This document shows positions 6,939-13,895 of a stretch of 23,984 bases of DNA, piece after piece. Every line of letters begins with the position of its first letter. The first letter of the stretch is position 1. Below the pieces are notes generated by a model that worked only from the letters and a program-made list of their open reading frames with translations, had not been told where the DNA came from and ran no database searches. The stretch lies in NCBI GenBank assembly GCA_031963045.1, contig JASSUK010000031.1:1-23984 (forward strand), in the 5' to 3' direction. Both the position numbers and the translations under genes were made by a program. This stretch comes from JASSUD01 sp031963045. Lineage in GTDB: Bacteria > Pseudomonadota > Gammaproteobacteria > Burkholderiales > Burkholderiaceae.

Positions 6939-7655
6939 ATGAAGCTAAAGTATGTTTTAGCAGCGCTTGCTATTTGCGCATGCGCTAAGTCTGGCTATGC
7001 GCAGACAGCAGGCGACTTTACAGTAGGTATAGGATTGAGCCGCTTTATACCTCAGAGTAGCGGATATGTTTTTGACAAGTCAATCTGGTTTGATGCTCCA
7101 ACGGTTCTGGTGCCGCGGGCTCATGTAAAGGCTTCGGATGCGAACGCACTAAGTTTAAGCGGTGCTTATTTCATTACCGATAATCTTGCTAGCGAATTTA
7201 TACTTAACTCGCCAGCGCGGTTTAGCGTAAGAGGTATGGCTGATTACTGGGTAGATGGCCCTGATGGACCTAATCCACTATTGAGTACATTAGAGCAATC
7301 AAGCTATATGTTACTGCTCAAATATTATTTCAGCGAGCCAGACGCAAAATTCCGGCCCTTCCTGGGCGCTGGTCTTAGCTACAATCATTTTACAAAAGCA
7401 CGGTTCTATGGAAGCATGTACTTCATCAAGCCGCTCACTCCAGCCACTCTTTCTGTTAAAGACACGTGGGCCCCAGTCTTGAACGGAGGCCTAACCTATC
7501 AATTTAATAAGCGTTGCTTTGCCAGTTTATCCGTTTCATATATGCGCCTACAGCCAACTGCTGAGGTGCGGGCAGATTCAGCAAATTTTAGAACTTATTC
7601 GAAATTCAAACTCAATCCAGTCATCACTGCTTTGAGCATTGGTTATCGTTTATAA
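6939..7655 (+). CDS. OmpW-family outer membrane protein (copy 1)
   Basis: 238 residues, with GGA 9 bases before the ATG. A clear signal peptide (KLKYVLAALAICACAKSGYA) is followed by mature QTAGDFTVGIGLSRFIP. The body alternates beta strands in OmpW style: the strand LSGAYFITDNLASEFIL, the motif KYYFSEPDAKFRPFLGAGLS, then SVKDTWAPVLNGGLTYQFNK and the terminal strand ITALSIGYRL. OmpW forms a small 8-stranded barrel with a hydrophobic channel. The terminal residue here is Leu rather than the usual Phe seen in copy 2. It is followed 93 bases later by a paralogue with the same signal start (MKLK) and closely similar core motifs. Confidence 0.85.
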   Translation: MKLKYVLAALAICACAKSGYAQTAGDFTVGIGLSRFIPQSSGYVFDKSIWFDAPTVLVPRAHVKASDANALSLSGAYFITDNLASEFILNSPARFSVRGMADYWVDGPDGPNPLLSTLEQSSYMLLLKYYFSEPDAKFRPFLGAGLSYNHFTKARFYGSMYFIKPLTPATLSVKDTWAPVLNGGLTYQFNKRCFASLSVSYMRLQPTAEVRADSANFRTYSKFKLNPVITALSIGYRL

Positions 7656-7748
7656 GAATAACTATTCATACGCTCTACCAATTTGCTAGTCACGATTGCA
7701 CAGCAAAAAAATCCTAATTAACTGATTTATGTAAGTAAAAGCAGATAA

Positions 7749-8459
7749 ATGAAGCTAAAACACCTCTTCTTGGCATTCGCTATGTGCGCATGTCCTATGC
7801 TCGTGCATGCGCAAGTGGCAGGCGACTTTATATTGAGCGCGGGGTGGAATTACTCTATGCCGCAGCACAATAGCCATGTTTTTGGAAAACATACTCTTAG
7901 CGGTTCCCCAATAGAAGTCCCGCAACCAGGGAGTATTAAGGTTGGCAAAGGGAGTGCACTCAATCTGAGTGGCACTTACTTTATTACCGACAACCTCGCT
8001 AGTGAATTTATGCTTAGCACGGGAACCCATTTAAATCTGGATGGGAGCGGCTATTGGGGTAGCCTTGGCAAAGTCGGCTCGATAGAGCAATGGAATTCTG
8101 CTCTGGTGCTTAAATATTATTTTGGTAATTCAGAAGCAAAGTTTCGGCCATTTCTTGGAGCAGGAATCAGCCGGGTCTGGTTTACAAATGTGCATTTTGC
8201 AGATGAATTTGACGGTCTGCCCACAATCTCAACCCTCTCAGTTAAAGACCAGTGGGCTGCAGTCTTTGATGGCGGCTTTAGCTACCGGTTCAACAAAAAT
8301 TGTTTTGCTAGCCTGTCGATTTTGTATATGCCGTTGCATACTACCGCTACAACGCGCTCGCGCACTACGGATGAAACATGGATACGAGAGCTGACATCTG
8401 AAGCAAAATTAAAACTCAATCCGGTTATTACTTCGTTGAGTATTGGCTATCGTTTCTAA
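7749..8459 (+). CDS. OmpW-family outer membrane protein (copy 2)
   Basis: 236 residues with signal peptide MKLKHLFLAFAMCACPMLVH-A and mature QVAGDFILSAGWNYSMPQ. It shares with copy 1 the motifs SGTYFITDNLASEFMLS, KYYFGNSEAKFRPFLGAGIS, SVKDQWAAVFDGGFSYRFNK and an ending in SIGYRF. The terminal Phe is the usual signal for outer-membrane assembly. The two genes look like a tandem duplication that has diverged mainly in the extracellular loop regions. No terminator lies between them, so they may be co-transcribed. The ribosome binding site is weak. A repeat element begins 5 bases after the stop. Confidence 0.85.
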   Translation: MKLKHLFLAFAMCACPMLVHAQVAGDFILSAGWNYSMPQHNSHVFGKHTLSGSPIEVPQPGSIKVGKGSALNLSGTYFITDNLASEFMLSTGTHLNLDGSGYWGSLGKVGSIEQWNSALVLKYYFGNSEAKFRPFLGAGISRVWFTNVHFADEFDGLPTISTLSVKDQWAAVFDGGFSYRFNKNCFASLSILYMPLHTTATTRSRTTDETWIRELTSEAKLKLNPVITSLSIGYRF

Positions 8460-8463
8460 TTCT

Positions 8464-8623
8464 TAATTGATATTACGCAGGTATTCAAAAAGCCAATGGT
8501 CTGCATGTTGAGGTTCCTTCGTCACCACCAACCTACCGTACTTTGGATTGATGGAGTTTTCTAAAGCCCTTTTACCTATGCCTCTCGGTAGGTTGGGGTG
8601 AGGCACGAACCCCAACATGCAGA
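8464..8623. repeat. Dispersed inverted-repeat element, copy A (between convergent genes)
   Basis: Arms 8500-8538 and 8586-8623 are inverted copies of a 38-39-bp sequence of the form CGGTAGGTTGGGGTGAGGCA...CCCCAACATGCAGA, separated by 47 bases. The CGGTAGGTTGG ends face inward. An extension at 8464-8493 (TAATTGATATTACGCAGG...) recurs, inverted, at the right end of copy B. It occupies almost all the space between ompW copy 2 and btuF, which converge on it. It can fold into a long hairpin and probably acts as a shared 3'-end structure. Confidence 0.85.
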
Positions 8624-8627
8624 CTAC

Positions 8628-9656
8628 TTATTTTTGATCTGCTTCTAATTGCGTTTGCCGCACAATATCTAATACTTCGCATAATTGCTTGGCCCCTTGT
8701 GCTAGGCGTGGGCCTGGGCGGTCTAGTAGATCGCTATTTATTGTGAAGGTGGGTGGGTAATGGTTGTTTTTGGGAGTGGTGGTGGATTGAGTGTAAGTGG
8801 AGTTAGGTGCGCCAGATTGGCTGATTATTATCACGTCTGGCTTCGCAGCTAGCATGGCTTCGGTGGAAACTATAGGGGCTAATGCTTGTTGTGCCGCGAA
8901 TATATTGATGCCTCCACAGTTCTCTAGCAAGGTATTGATTAATGCTTGGCCATTGAGGGTGATAAGGGGTCTATTTGAGATTTGGTAAAACACCCGTATA
9001 GGTTTGCGTGTTGCATAGCGTGAGCGTAGTGCTTGGAGGTCTGTTGTAAATTGTAGGGCTGCGGTTTGTGCAATCGGGCTGGTTCCAAGGAGGGTGCCTA
9101 ATTTTTCAAGGGTGGTGGCAATGTCTTGGATAGAGTGCGGATCGCTATAAAACACGGGTATATTCAATGTGTGCAGCGCTTTTAGGGTGCGATGCGTGCC
9201 TGGTTGCATCCAAGCTACTATGAGATCTGGCTTGATAGCCAGAATATGTTCTATATCCAAGGCTCGATAGTCGCCAACACGCGGTAGGGTCAGGGCATGA
9301 GCTGGATAATCGCTATACGCTACGGCTGCTGCTAAAGCGGATTGCCCACCAGCAGCATAGAGAAGTTCGGTGGTATGGGGGGCTAGGCTGATTACGCGTT
9401 GTGCAGGTTTGGTGAGCGTGATGGATTGACCTGTATCGTCTATCACGCGCAGAGGAGAGAGGGGAGCCGATGGTGTGGTTCCCCCATAAACAACAGGGGA
9501 TAGCCCAAAAGCGAGTGCAATGCTTAATAGGTTGATAAAGCGTGCTAGGTGTTTTTTAAAGGGTGGTTTGGGGTGACGCAGAAACCCCCCTATCCATCCA
9601 ATGTCTTTCAAATAATGTAAAGCTAAAGCGCGCTTAAAGCGTTTGCAGAGGGACAT
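8628..9656 (-). CDS. btuF: BtuF-like cobalamin-type substrate-binding protein
   Basis: Start set at the ATG at 9656 (342 residues), which overlaps panD by 23 bp. An upstream ATG at 9743 would overlap panD by 110 bp. The N-terminus is long: about 35 polar residues precede the hydrophobic export segment FINLLSIALAFGLSPVVYGG. The mature protein has the BtuF/TroA-type fold signature: RVISLAPHTTELLYAAGG, VGDYRALDIEHILAIKPDLI, VFYSDPHSIQDIATTLEKLG and VSTEAMLAAKPDVIIIS. It would deliver B12 or a similar chelate to the BtuC/BtuD-like pair encoded at 4122-6010. There is no lipobox Cys. The gene is downstream of panD and ychF on the same strand. A haem or siderophore ligand remains possible. Confidence 0.85.
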   Translation of the reverse strand: MSLCKRFKRALALHYLKDIGWIGGFLRHPKPPFKKHLARFINLLSIALAFGLSPVVYGGTTPSAPLSPLRVIDDTGQSITLTKPAQRVISLAPHTTELLYAAGGQSALAAAVAYSDYPAHALTLPRVGDYRALDIEHILAIKPDLIVAWMQPGTHRTLKALHTLNIPVFYSDPHSIQDIATTLEKLGTLLGTSPIAQTAALQFTTDLQALRSRYATRKPIRVFYQISNRPLITLNGQALINTLLENCGGINIFAAQQALAPIVSTEAMLAAKPDVIIISQSGAPNSTYTQSTTTPKNNHYPPTFTINSDLLDRPGPRLAQGAKQLCEVLDIVRQTQLEADQK

Positions 9657-10020
9657 GGTTGCGCTGTTCACGAATGCGGTTGTGCTCATCCACAAATACC
9701 AATTGAGGTTTTGCTTCTCCTGAGCGTATTTTTTCTTCTTCAAAAAGCGCGAAAGTAGCGATGATGATCAAGTCTCCTCGCTGTGCCCGCCGTGCTGCAG
9801 AGCCATTGAGTGAAATGATGCCGCTGCCTCTTTCTGCGCGTATGGCATAGGTTGAAAGCCGCTCACCGTTATCGATATTCCAGATATCGATTTTTTCGTT
9901 TTCAACGATATTGGCTGCGTCTAGCAGATCTTCATCGATAGCGCAGGAGCCTTCATAGTGCAGCTCGCAGTGCGTGACTGTGGCGCGATGAATTTTGGAT
10001 TTGAGCAAAATACGTTGCAT
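9634..10020 (-). CDS. panD: Aspartate 1-decarboxylase (pyruvoyl enzyme) precursor
   Basis: 128 residues, normal for PanD. The enzyme converts L-aspartate to beta-alanine for pantothenate and coenzyme A. The proenzyme cuts itself between Gly24 and Ser25 (HYEGSC) to form the pyruvoyl group. Lys9 (KSKIHRATVT), Arg54 (ERLSTYAI region) and the GSGIISLNGSAARRAQRGD segment are conserved. AGGTG lies 6 bases before the ATG. The 3' end overlaps the start of the btuF-like gene, so the two are probably co-transcribed. In the same window CoaBC carries out a later step of coenzyme A synthesis. Confidence 0.96.
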   Translation of the reverse strand: MQRILLKSKIHRATVTHCELHYEGSCAIDEDLLDAANIVENEKIDIWNIDNGERLSTYAIRAERGSGIISLNGSAARRAQRGDLIIIATFALFEEEKIRSGEAKPQLVFVDEHNRIREQRNHVPLQTL

Positions 10021-10101
10021 AGAACACCTGGCCCTGGGTAAGGGGTAGTTGAGTGTGAGAGATTGAAGAGGTTTTGTATAGCGTGGAGCTGCATAACCTC
10101 T

Positions 10102-11199
10102 TTATTTCTGTTGGAAGAGGAAATTCATAATATCCCCATCGTGCACTACATATTCTTTGCCTTCTGCCCGCATTTTCCCTGCTTCTTTCGCGCCTTTTTC
10201 CCCTTTGTGCTGTATAAAATCGTCAAAGCTTATAGTTTGAGCGCGAATGAAGCCGTGTTCGAAATCACTATGGATAGCACCTGCAGCTTGGGGAGCAGTG
10301 TCTCCTAGATGAATGGTCCAGGCACGTACTTCTTTTTCTCCTACGGTGAAGTAAGTGTGCAGGCCCAATAAGCTAAATGCGGCTTTGGCAACGCGATGCA
10401 GCCCAGATTCCTTCAAACCCATATCTTCCAAAAAGACTTTTTTATCTTCTTCGTCTAAATCGGCAAGCTCCGCTTCGGTTGCTGCGCATACTGCAACAAC
10501 GGGGGTTTTTTCTGCTGCAGCGCGGCCCTCTACTGCTGCGAGTAGAGGGTTGTTTTGAAAACCGTTATCGCTCACATTTGCGATATACATCATCGGTTTT
10601 GTAGTGAGGAGTTGCAGGGGGGCAAGGCTTGCCATTTCTGTATCAGATAACCCCATTGTGCGTACAAGCTGACCTTCATTAAGCGCTGCACTGACTCTTC
10701 CAAGCAGTGCTATTTGCTGCACAGCTTCTTTGTCATTGTTTGATTTAGCAGCTTTGGTGAAACGTATCAGGGCTTTATCAACGGTATTTAAATCTGCGAG
10801 AGCAAGCTCGGTGTGAATGACATCAATATCAGAAAGAGGATCAACCGTGCCAGCAACGTGAACGACGTTAGGGTCGTCAAAGCATCGCACCACATGCGCA
10901 ATGGCATCTGTGCCGCGAATATTTTCTAAAAACTGATTACCGCGACCTTCGCCTTTTGAAGCACCCGCAACCAGCCCTGCGATATCTACAAATTTCACTA
11001 CAGCAGGAACCACTCTTTGTGGTTTAGCGATGTCTTCCAATATACTGAGTCGATCATCCGGCAACTCAACAATCCCCGTATTGGGTTCAATCGTACAAAA
11101 TGGATAATTTTCAGCAGGAATGCCTGCTCGAGTGATTGCGTTGAAAAGGGTGGACTTTCCAACATTAGGCAAACCGACGATTCCACATTCGAGACTCAT
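10102..11199 (-). CDS. ychF: Redox-regulated ATPase/GTPase YchF (Obg family)
   Basis: 365 residues. The N-terminal G1 motif is GLPNVGKST, the G3 region VKFVDIAGLVAGASKGEGRG, and the G4-equivalent is YIANVSDN, where YchF has N-V-x-E/D instead of NKxD. That change explains its ATP preference. The C-terminal TGS domain reads LGLHTYFTVGEKEVRAWTI and ends in GKEYVVHDGDIMNFLF. It is a universally conserved ribosome-associated ATPase linked to stress responses. AAGG lies 7 bases before the ATG. The gene leads a minus-strand run with panD and the btuF-like gene; the gap to panD is 81 bases. Confidence 0.97.
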   Translation of the reverse strand: MSLECGIVGLPNVGKSTLFNAITRAGIPAENYPFCTIEPNTGIVELPDDRLSILEDIAKPQRVVPAVVKFVDIAGLVAGASKGEGRGNQFLENIRGTDAIAHVVRCFDDPNVVHVAGTVDPLSDIDVIHTELALADLNTVDKALIRFTKAAKSNNDKEAVQQIALLGRVSAALNEGQLVRTMGLSDTEMASLAPLQLLTTKPMMYIANVSDNGFQNNPLLAAVEGRAAAEKTPVVAVCAATEAELADLDEEDKKVFLEDMGLKESGLHRVAKAAFSLLGLHTYFTVGEKEVRAWTIHLGDTAPQAAGAIHSDFEHGFIRAQTISFDDFIQHKGEKGAKEAGKMRAEGKEYVVHDGDIMNFLFQQK

Positions 11200-11415
11200 A
11201 TTAACCTTGTTTCCATAGCTGCAATTTAGCTGCAGTGATTTATAACCTGTTTTTCATTCTCATGAAAAAACTTGAATCTGCACATTTTGGTATAGATTGT
11301 GCAGTGATCGCAGTGCTTATGTATGTAGAGTAGAGTATCTGGCTCTGAAGCTTGCTTTTTCAAATGAGATATTTTCTTTTGAAGATTTTAAACAGGTTTT
11401 TGAGCCCTGAGCTCG

Positions 11416-11441
11416 AAAAAAAGCCTTCCGTTTGGAAGGCT
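11416..11441 (-). terminator. Intrinsic terminator of the tRNA-like unit
   Basis: On the minus strand, AGCCTTCC/GGAAGGCT forms an 8-bp stem with a 4-base loop, followed directly by seven T (11422-11416). This is a textbook rho-independent terminator. It lies 8 bases past the CCA of the degenerate tRNA copy. Confidence 0.85.
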
Positions 11442-11449
11442 ATAAATAT

Positions 11450-11534
11450 TGGCGGGTTGTGAACGGCGCAATCTAGGACATGCCCTAATCTAAGGATTAA
11501 GATTATGCTGCTCAACCAGCCGAGCTAACAACCC
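11450..11534 (-). pseudogene. Degenerate tRNA-Lys-like gene (transcribed tRNA-like RNA?)
   Basis: The minus strand starts GGGTTGTTAGCTCGGCTGG, clearly related to the tRNA-Lys at 3942-4017. Features kept are a perfect 7-bp acceptor stem (GGGTTGT/ACAACCC), the D-stem GCTC/GAGC, the anticodon-loop string ATCTTAA (CTT) and an encoded CCA after discriminator G. Features lost are the anticodon stem (GCATA versus TCCTT does not pair) and the T-arm, which has no TTCGA loop. The unit is 85 bases instead of 76, and a near-palindrome CTAGGACATGCCCTAA (plus strand, 11473-11488) sits in the T-arm. It cannot be a normal elongator tRNA. Yet promoter and terminator are intact, so it may be transcribed as a small RNA. 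Confidence 0.7.
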
Positions 11535-11545
11535 AATAAGCGCGC

Positions 11546-11574
11546 ATCATATAGATTTAGTCTGTTATAGACAA
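11546..11574 (-). promoter_or_regulatory. Promoter of the tRNA-like unit
   Basis: Minus strand TTGTCT (11574-11569), a 17-base spacer, TATGAT (11551-11546), 11 bases before the tRNA-like 5' end. The hexamers, spacing and distance are identical to those of the functional tRNA-Lys promoter at 4029-4057, while the spacer sequence has diverged. Confidence 0.75.
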
Positions 11575-11624
11575 GTTGCGCTTATTTGCTGTGGGCTGCG
11601 TTAAATTTATTTTTATTAGTTGGA

Positions 11625-12947
11625 ATGATGGCTTCTTTACACTCTTTTGATTCGGTTCAGGTTGCGGTCGCAGGCGGAGGTATTGTAGGTAAGGCGACCG
11701 CTTTGGGTTTGCTTCAGCTTGGGCTTAGGGTTGCATTGATTGATCCTAAAGCTAGTGGTTTTCCTGTTGCAGCGAAAGGGTCTACTAGTGGTGTTAGTAC
11801 CTTTCCGCGTGCTTATGCATTGTCACCTGGTTCGCAGGCTTTGTTTGAGCGTTTACGGGTATGGCAGGCTTTGGATAAAGCGCTTTTAAGTCCGGTCTAT
11901 GACATGCGTATTTATGGACGGGCTACGCATGCATCGGATGCTCCTGTAAATCGAAGTGGGGTGTCGCAGCAAGAGCTGCAAAGACGTGAAGATGCAGCTA
12001 GCCTGCATTTTTCTGCTTTTGAGGCCAGAGTGCCTGTGCTGGCATGGATTGTGGAAGAGGCACAGCTTGAATCCGCTTTAGATGCTGCACTGTCTTTTCA
12101 GCCGCAATTACGGCATTTTCCTACTCAGCTTTGTCAGTTTCAGATTAACCAATCTGGGGCGATGCTTACGCTTGGAGACAAGACGACACTAAATGCAGAG
12201 TTATTGCTTGGTGCTGATGGTGCAAAGTCTTTTGTGCGTAGTCAAATGGGAGTGAATCTTACGCGGCGCGAATATCCTCAGTTAGGGGTGATTGCAACGT
12301 TTCAGATACAAAAACCGCATGGTGAGACGGCATATCAATGGTTTGATCAGGGTGAGATCCTGGCATTACTGCCTCTGCCGGGCAATCAGGTATCGATGGT
12401 GTGGTCTGTTAGTAAAGAACATGGCCGATCTTTATTGGCATTAAGTGGGCCAGAGCTTGCTGCAATGGTGCAAGCGAAGGTGGGGGAGCGGTTTGGTCGA
12501 CTAGATTGTTTGCCGCCAAGTGTTAAAGAGGGCTCGCCTGTAGCCTGTGGATTTCCGCTCGCGCGCTATAGCGTAGATCATTTAATTGCTCCGCATATTG
12601 CATTGATAGGAGATGCGGCGCATGGCTTGCATCCTTTGGCAGGGCAGGGCCTTAATTTGGGGTTGGGTGATGTGTCCACGATGCTAGACGTGGTAGCGCA
12701 GAGTCAGGGGCAAACATTTCGATCTTTAGGGGATTTTAATGTGTTGCGTCGTTACGAGCGGGCACGTCGAGAAGATTTGCGTAAGTTACTCTGGGCGACA
12801 GAAGGGATTTACCGTTTCTTTTCGGTGCCTGGGGTTTTGGCGCAAGGAGCGCGTATAGCAGGCATGACCTGGCTGAATCGTTTTTCTTTTTTAAAGCGTC
12901 AGCTTATTACTCAAGCATTGGGATTGAAATTTCTGCAGCGTTTTTAA
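11625..12947 (+). CDS. UbiH/UbiF/Coq6-family FAD-dependent hydroxylase
   Basis: 440 residues from the first of two adjacent ATGs at 11625; an upstream TTG at 11586 is less likely. The N-terminal FAD-binding motif is VAVAGGGIVGKATALGLLQL ending in the acidic VALIDPK. The mid-protein DG motif is LLLGADGAKSFVRSQMG. The GD motif IALIGDAAHGLHPLAGQGLN is followed by LGLGDV. These define the ubiquinone hydroxylase family, which adds ring hydroxyl groups in ubiquinone synthesis at the inner membrane. Which ring position this one modifies (UbiH, UbiF, UbiI or UbiM type) cannot be told from the motifs. UbiK, an accessory factor of the same pathway, is encoded 2.9 kb away at 15825-16058. The gene stands alone on the plus strand. 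Confidence 0.9.
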   Translation: MMASLHSFDSVQVAVAGGGIVGKATALGLLQLGLRVALIDPKASGFPVAAKGSTSGVSTFPRAYALSPGSQALFERLRVWQALDKALLSPVYDMRIYGRATHASDAPVNRSGVSQQELQRREDAASLHFSAFEARVPVLAWIVEEAQLESALDAALSFQPQLRHFPTQLCQFQINQSGAMLTLGDKTTLNAELLLGADGAKSFVRSQMGVNLTRREYPQLGVIATFQIQKPHGETAYQWFDQGEILALLPLPGNQVSMVWSVSKEHGRSLLALSGPELAAMVQAKVGERFGRLDCLPPSVKEGSPVACGFPLARYSVDHLIAPHIALIGDAAHGLHPLAGQGLNLGLGDVSTMLDVVAQSQGQTFRSLGDFNVLRRYERARREDLRKLLWATEGIYRFFSVPGVLAQGARIAGMTWLNRFSFLKRQLITQALGLKFLQRF

Positions 12948-13185
12948 AAGTTTTGTTTCATCCTATGAAAAGAAGATTTTTCCTATTCCCGCATTTTTTT
13001 CTAGTGGGCTATCTGTAGGATCGACTTGGAGAGAGGCGAAATACCTATTACATAGCCTCTTTGAGAGGCTAAGAGTTATTTGAGAATGTGATCTGCCTAA
13101 ATAGAGAGGTATCTCACTTCGCATCAAGAGAAAAATATTATCTAATAAAGGCATTGTCTTTTATGTGTTTTTTCTGGGGTGTGTA

Positions 13186-13731
13186 GTGAAATTATCTAAT
13201 AATACTCTTCAATCTTGCAATAAGATGGGAGGTAAAATATATGGCAGACCTGCTGATGTAAGTACTATTAATAAAGTGAATAGATGCTCTGCAATTAAAA
13301 AAAATAATTCTAAGGCGGTGCATCAATCGCAAATACTGAGTTTAAAAAATGCCCTCTTCCTTAGTCGAGTTGAATTAAATAGTAAGATGGAATTGGCATA
13401 TTCTTTTTGGGATCAAAGAATAATAAGTGACCTTGAAGAGTCTATCCTATATATAGCCAATAATGAATGTGGAAATTTTTCTAGTTTGTATGGAAAAGTA
13501 GAAGCAAAGCTTTTTGAGAGAAAATATATAGGAGTGATAGATGATTTAATGAAGGAAACCCCGATAAGTAGGAGGAGATTGCAATCGTTTTTTATGACCG
13601 TTATATTTAATTCCAATAGAAATACAGAAGCTTTGACTAACTGCTTGAGTTCATTATTTTTATTGCACTGCATACATATGGATTTTGTAGAAAAGCAATC
13701 TGATGGAATGTGTAAACATAATCTAGCATAG
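13186..13731 (+). CDS. Orphan AT-rich protein of unknown function
   Basis: Start set at the GTG at 13186, which has GGGG about 7 bases upstream (181 residues). A GTG at 13165 and an ATG at 13225 are alternatives. The protein is rich in Ser, Asn, Lys and Leu, with predicted helices such as LSLKNALFLSRVELNSKM and KVEAKLFERKYIGVIDDLMK. It has no signal peptide or convincing membrane helix. Codon use is much more AT-rich than the flanking ubiH-like and comM genes, which hints at separate origin. It sits as an insertion between them. Its TAG stop coincides with the first bases of repeat element B. No family is recognised; an accessory or host-interaction role is only a guess. Confidence 0.55.
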   Translation: MKLSNNTLQSCNKMGGKIYGRPADVSTINKVNRCSAIKKNNSKAVHQSQILSLKNALFLSRVELNSKMELAYSFWDQRIISDLEESILYIANNECGNFSSLYGKVEAKLFERKYIGVIDDLMKETPISRRRLQSFFMTVIFNSNRNTEALTNCLSSLFLLHCIHMDFVEKQSDGMCKHNLA

Positions 13732-13895
13732 TATGCGTGTTGCGGTTTGTGCCTCATTACCGATACGCCTATGCAAAAAGGCTTTACAAACTTTCACCAA
13801 CCACAAGAAAAAGCAAAGAACGGTAGGTTGGTCGTGAGGTATGAACCCAAACATGCATACCACAGCCTTTTTGAATACCTGCGTAACATCAATTA
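13729..13895. repeat. Dispersed inverted-repeat element, copy B (between convergent genes)
   Basis: The right arm 13821-13864 (CGGTAGGTTGGTCGTGAGGT...CCAAACATGCATACC) is well conserved. The left arm 13729-13770 is a decayed inverted copy (TAGTATGCGTGTTGCGG...). The right arm continues into GCCTTTTTGAATACCTGCGT (13865-13884) and on to CATCAATTA, matching, inverted, the left flank of copy A. It lies between the convergent orphan gene and comM. It carries the stop of the first, and its right end overlaps the end of the second (13889-13895). Confidence 0.8.

Noticed and set aside
9634..9743. Longer N-terminus of the btuF-like protein starting at 9743
   Set aside because: It would overlap panD by 110 bp and place about 64 residues before the export helix; the ATG at 9656 is more economical.
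12963..13154. 63-codon minus-strand frame
   Set aside because: It runs through a clear hairpin (13053-13071, TAGCCTCT/AGAGGCTA) with no family resemblance and no good ribosome site; treated as intergenic.
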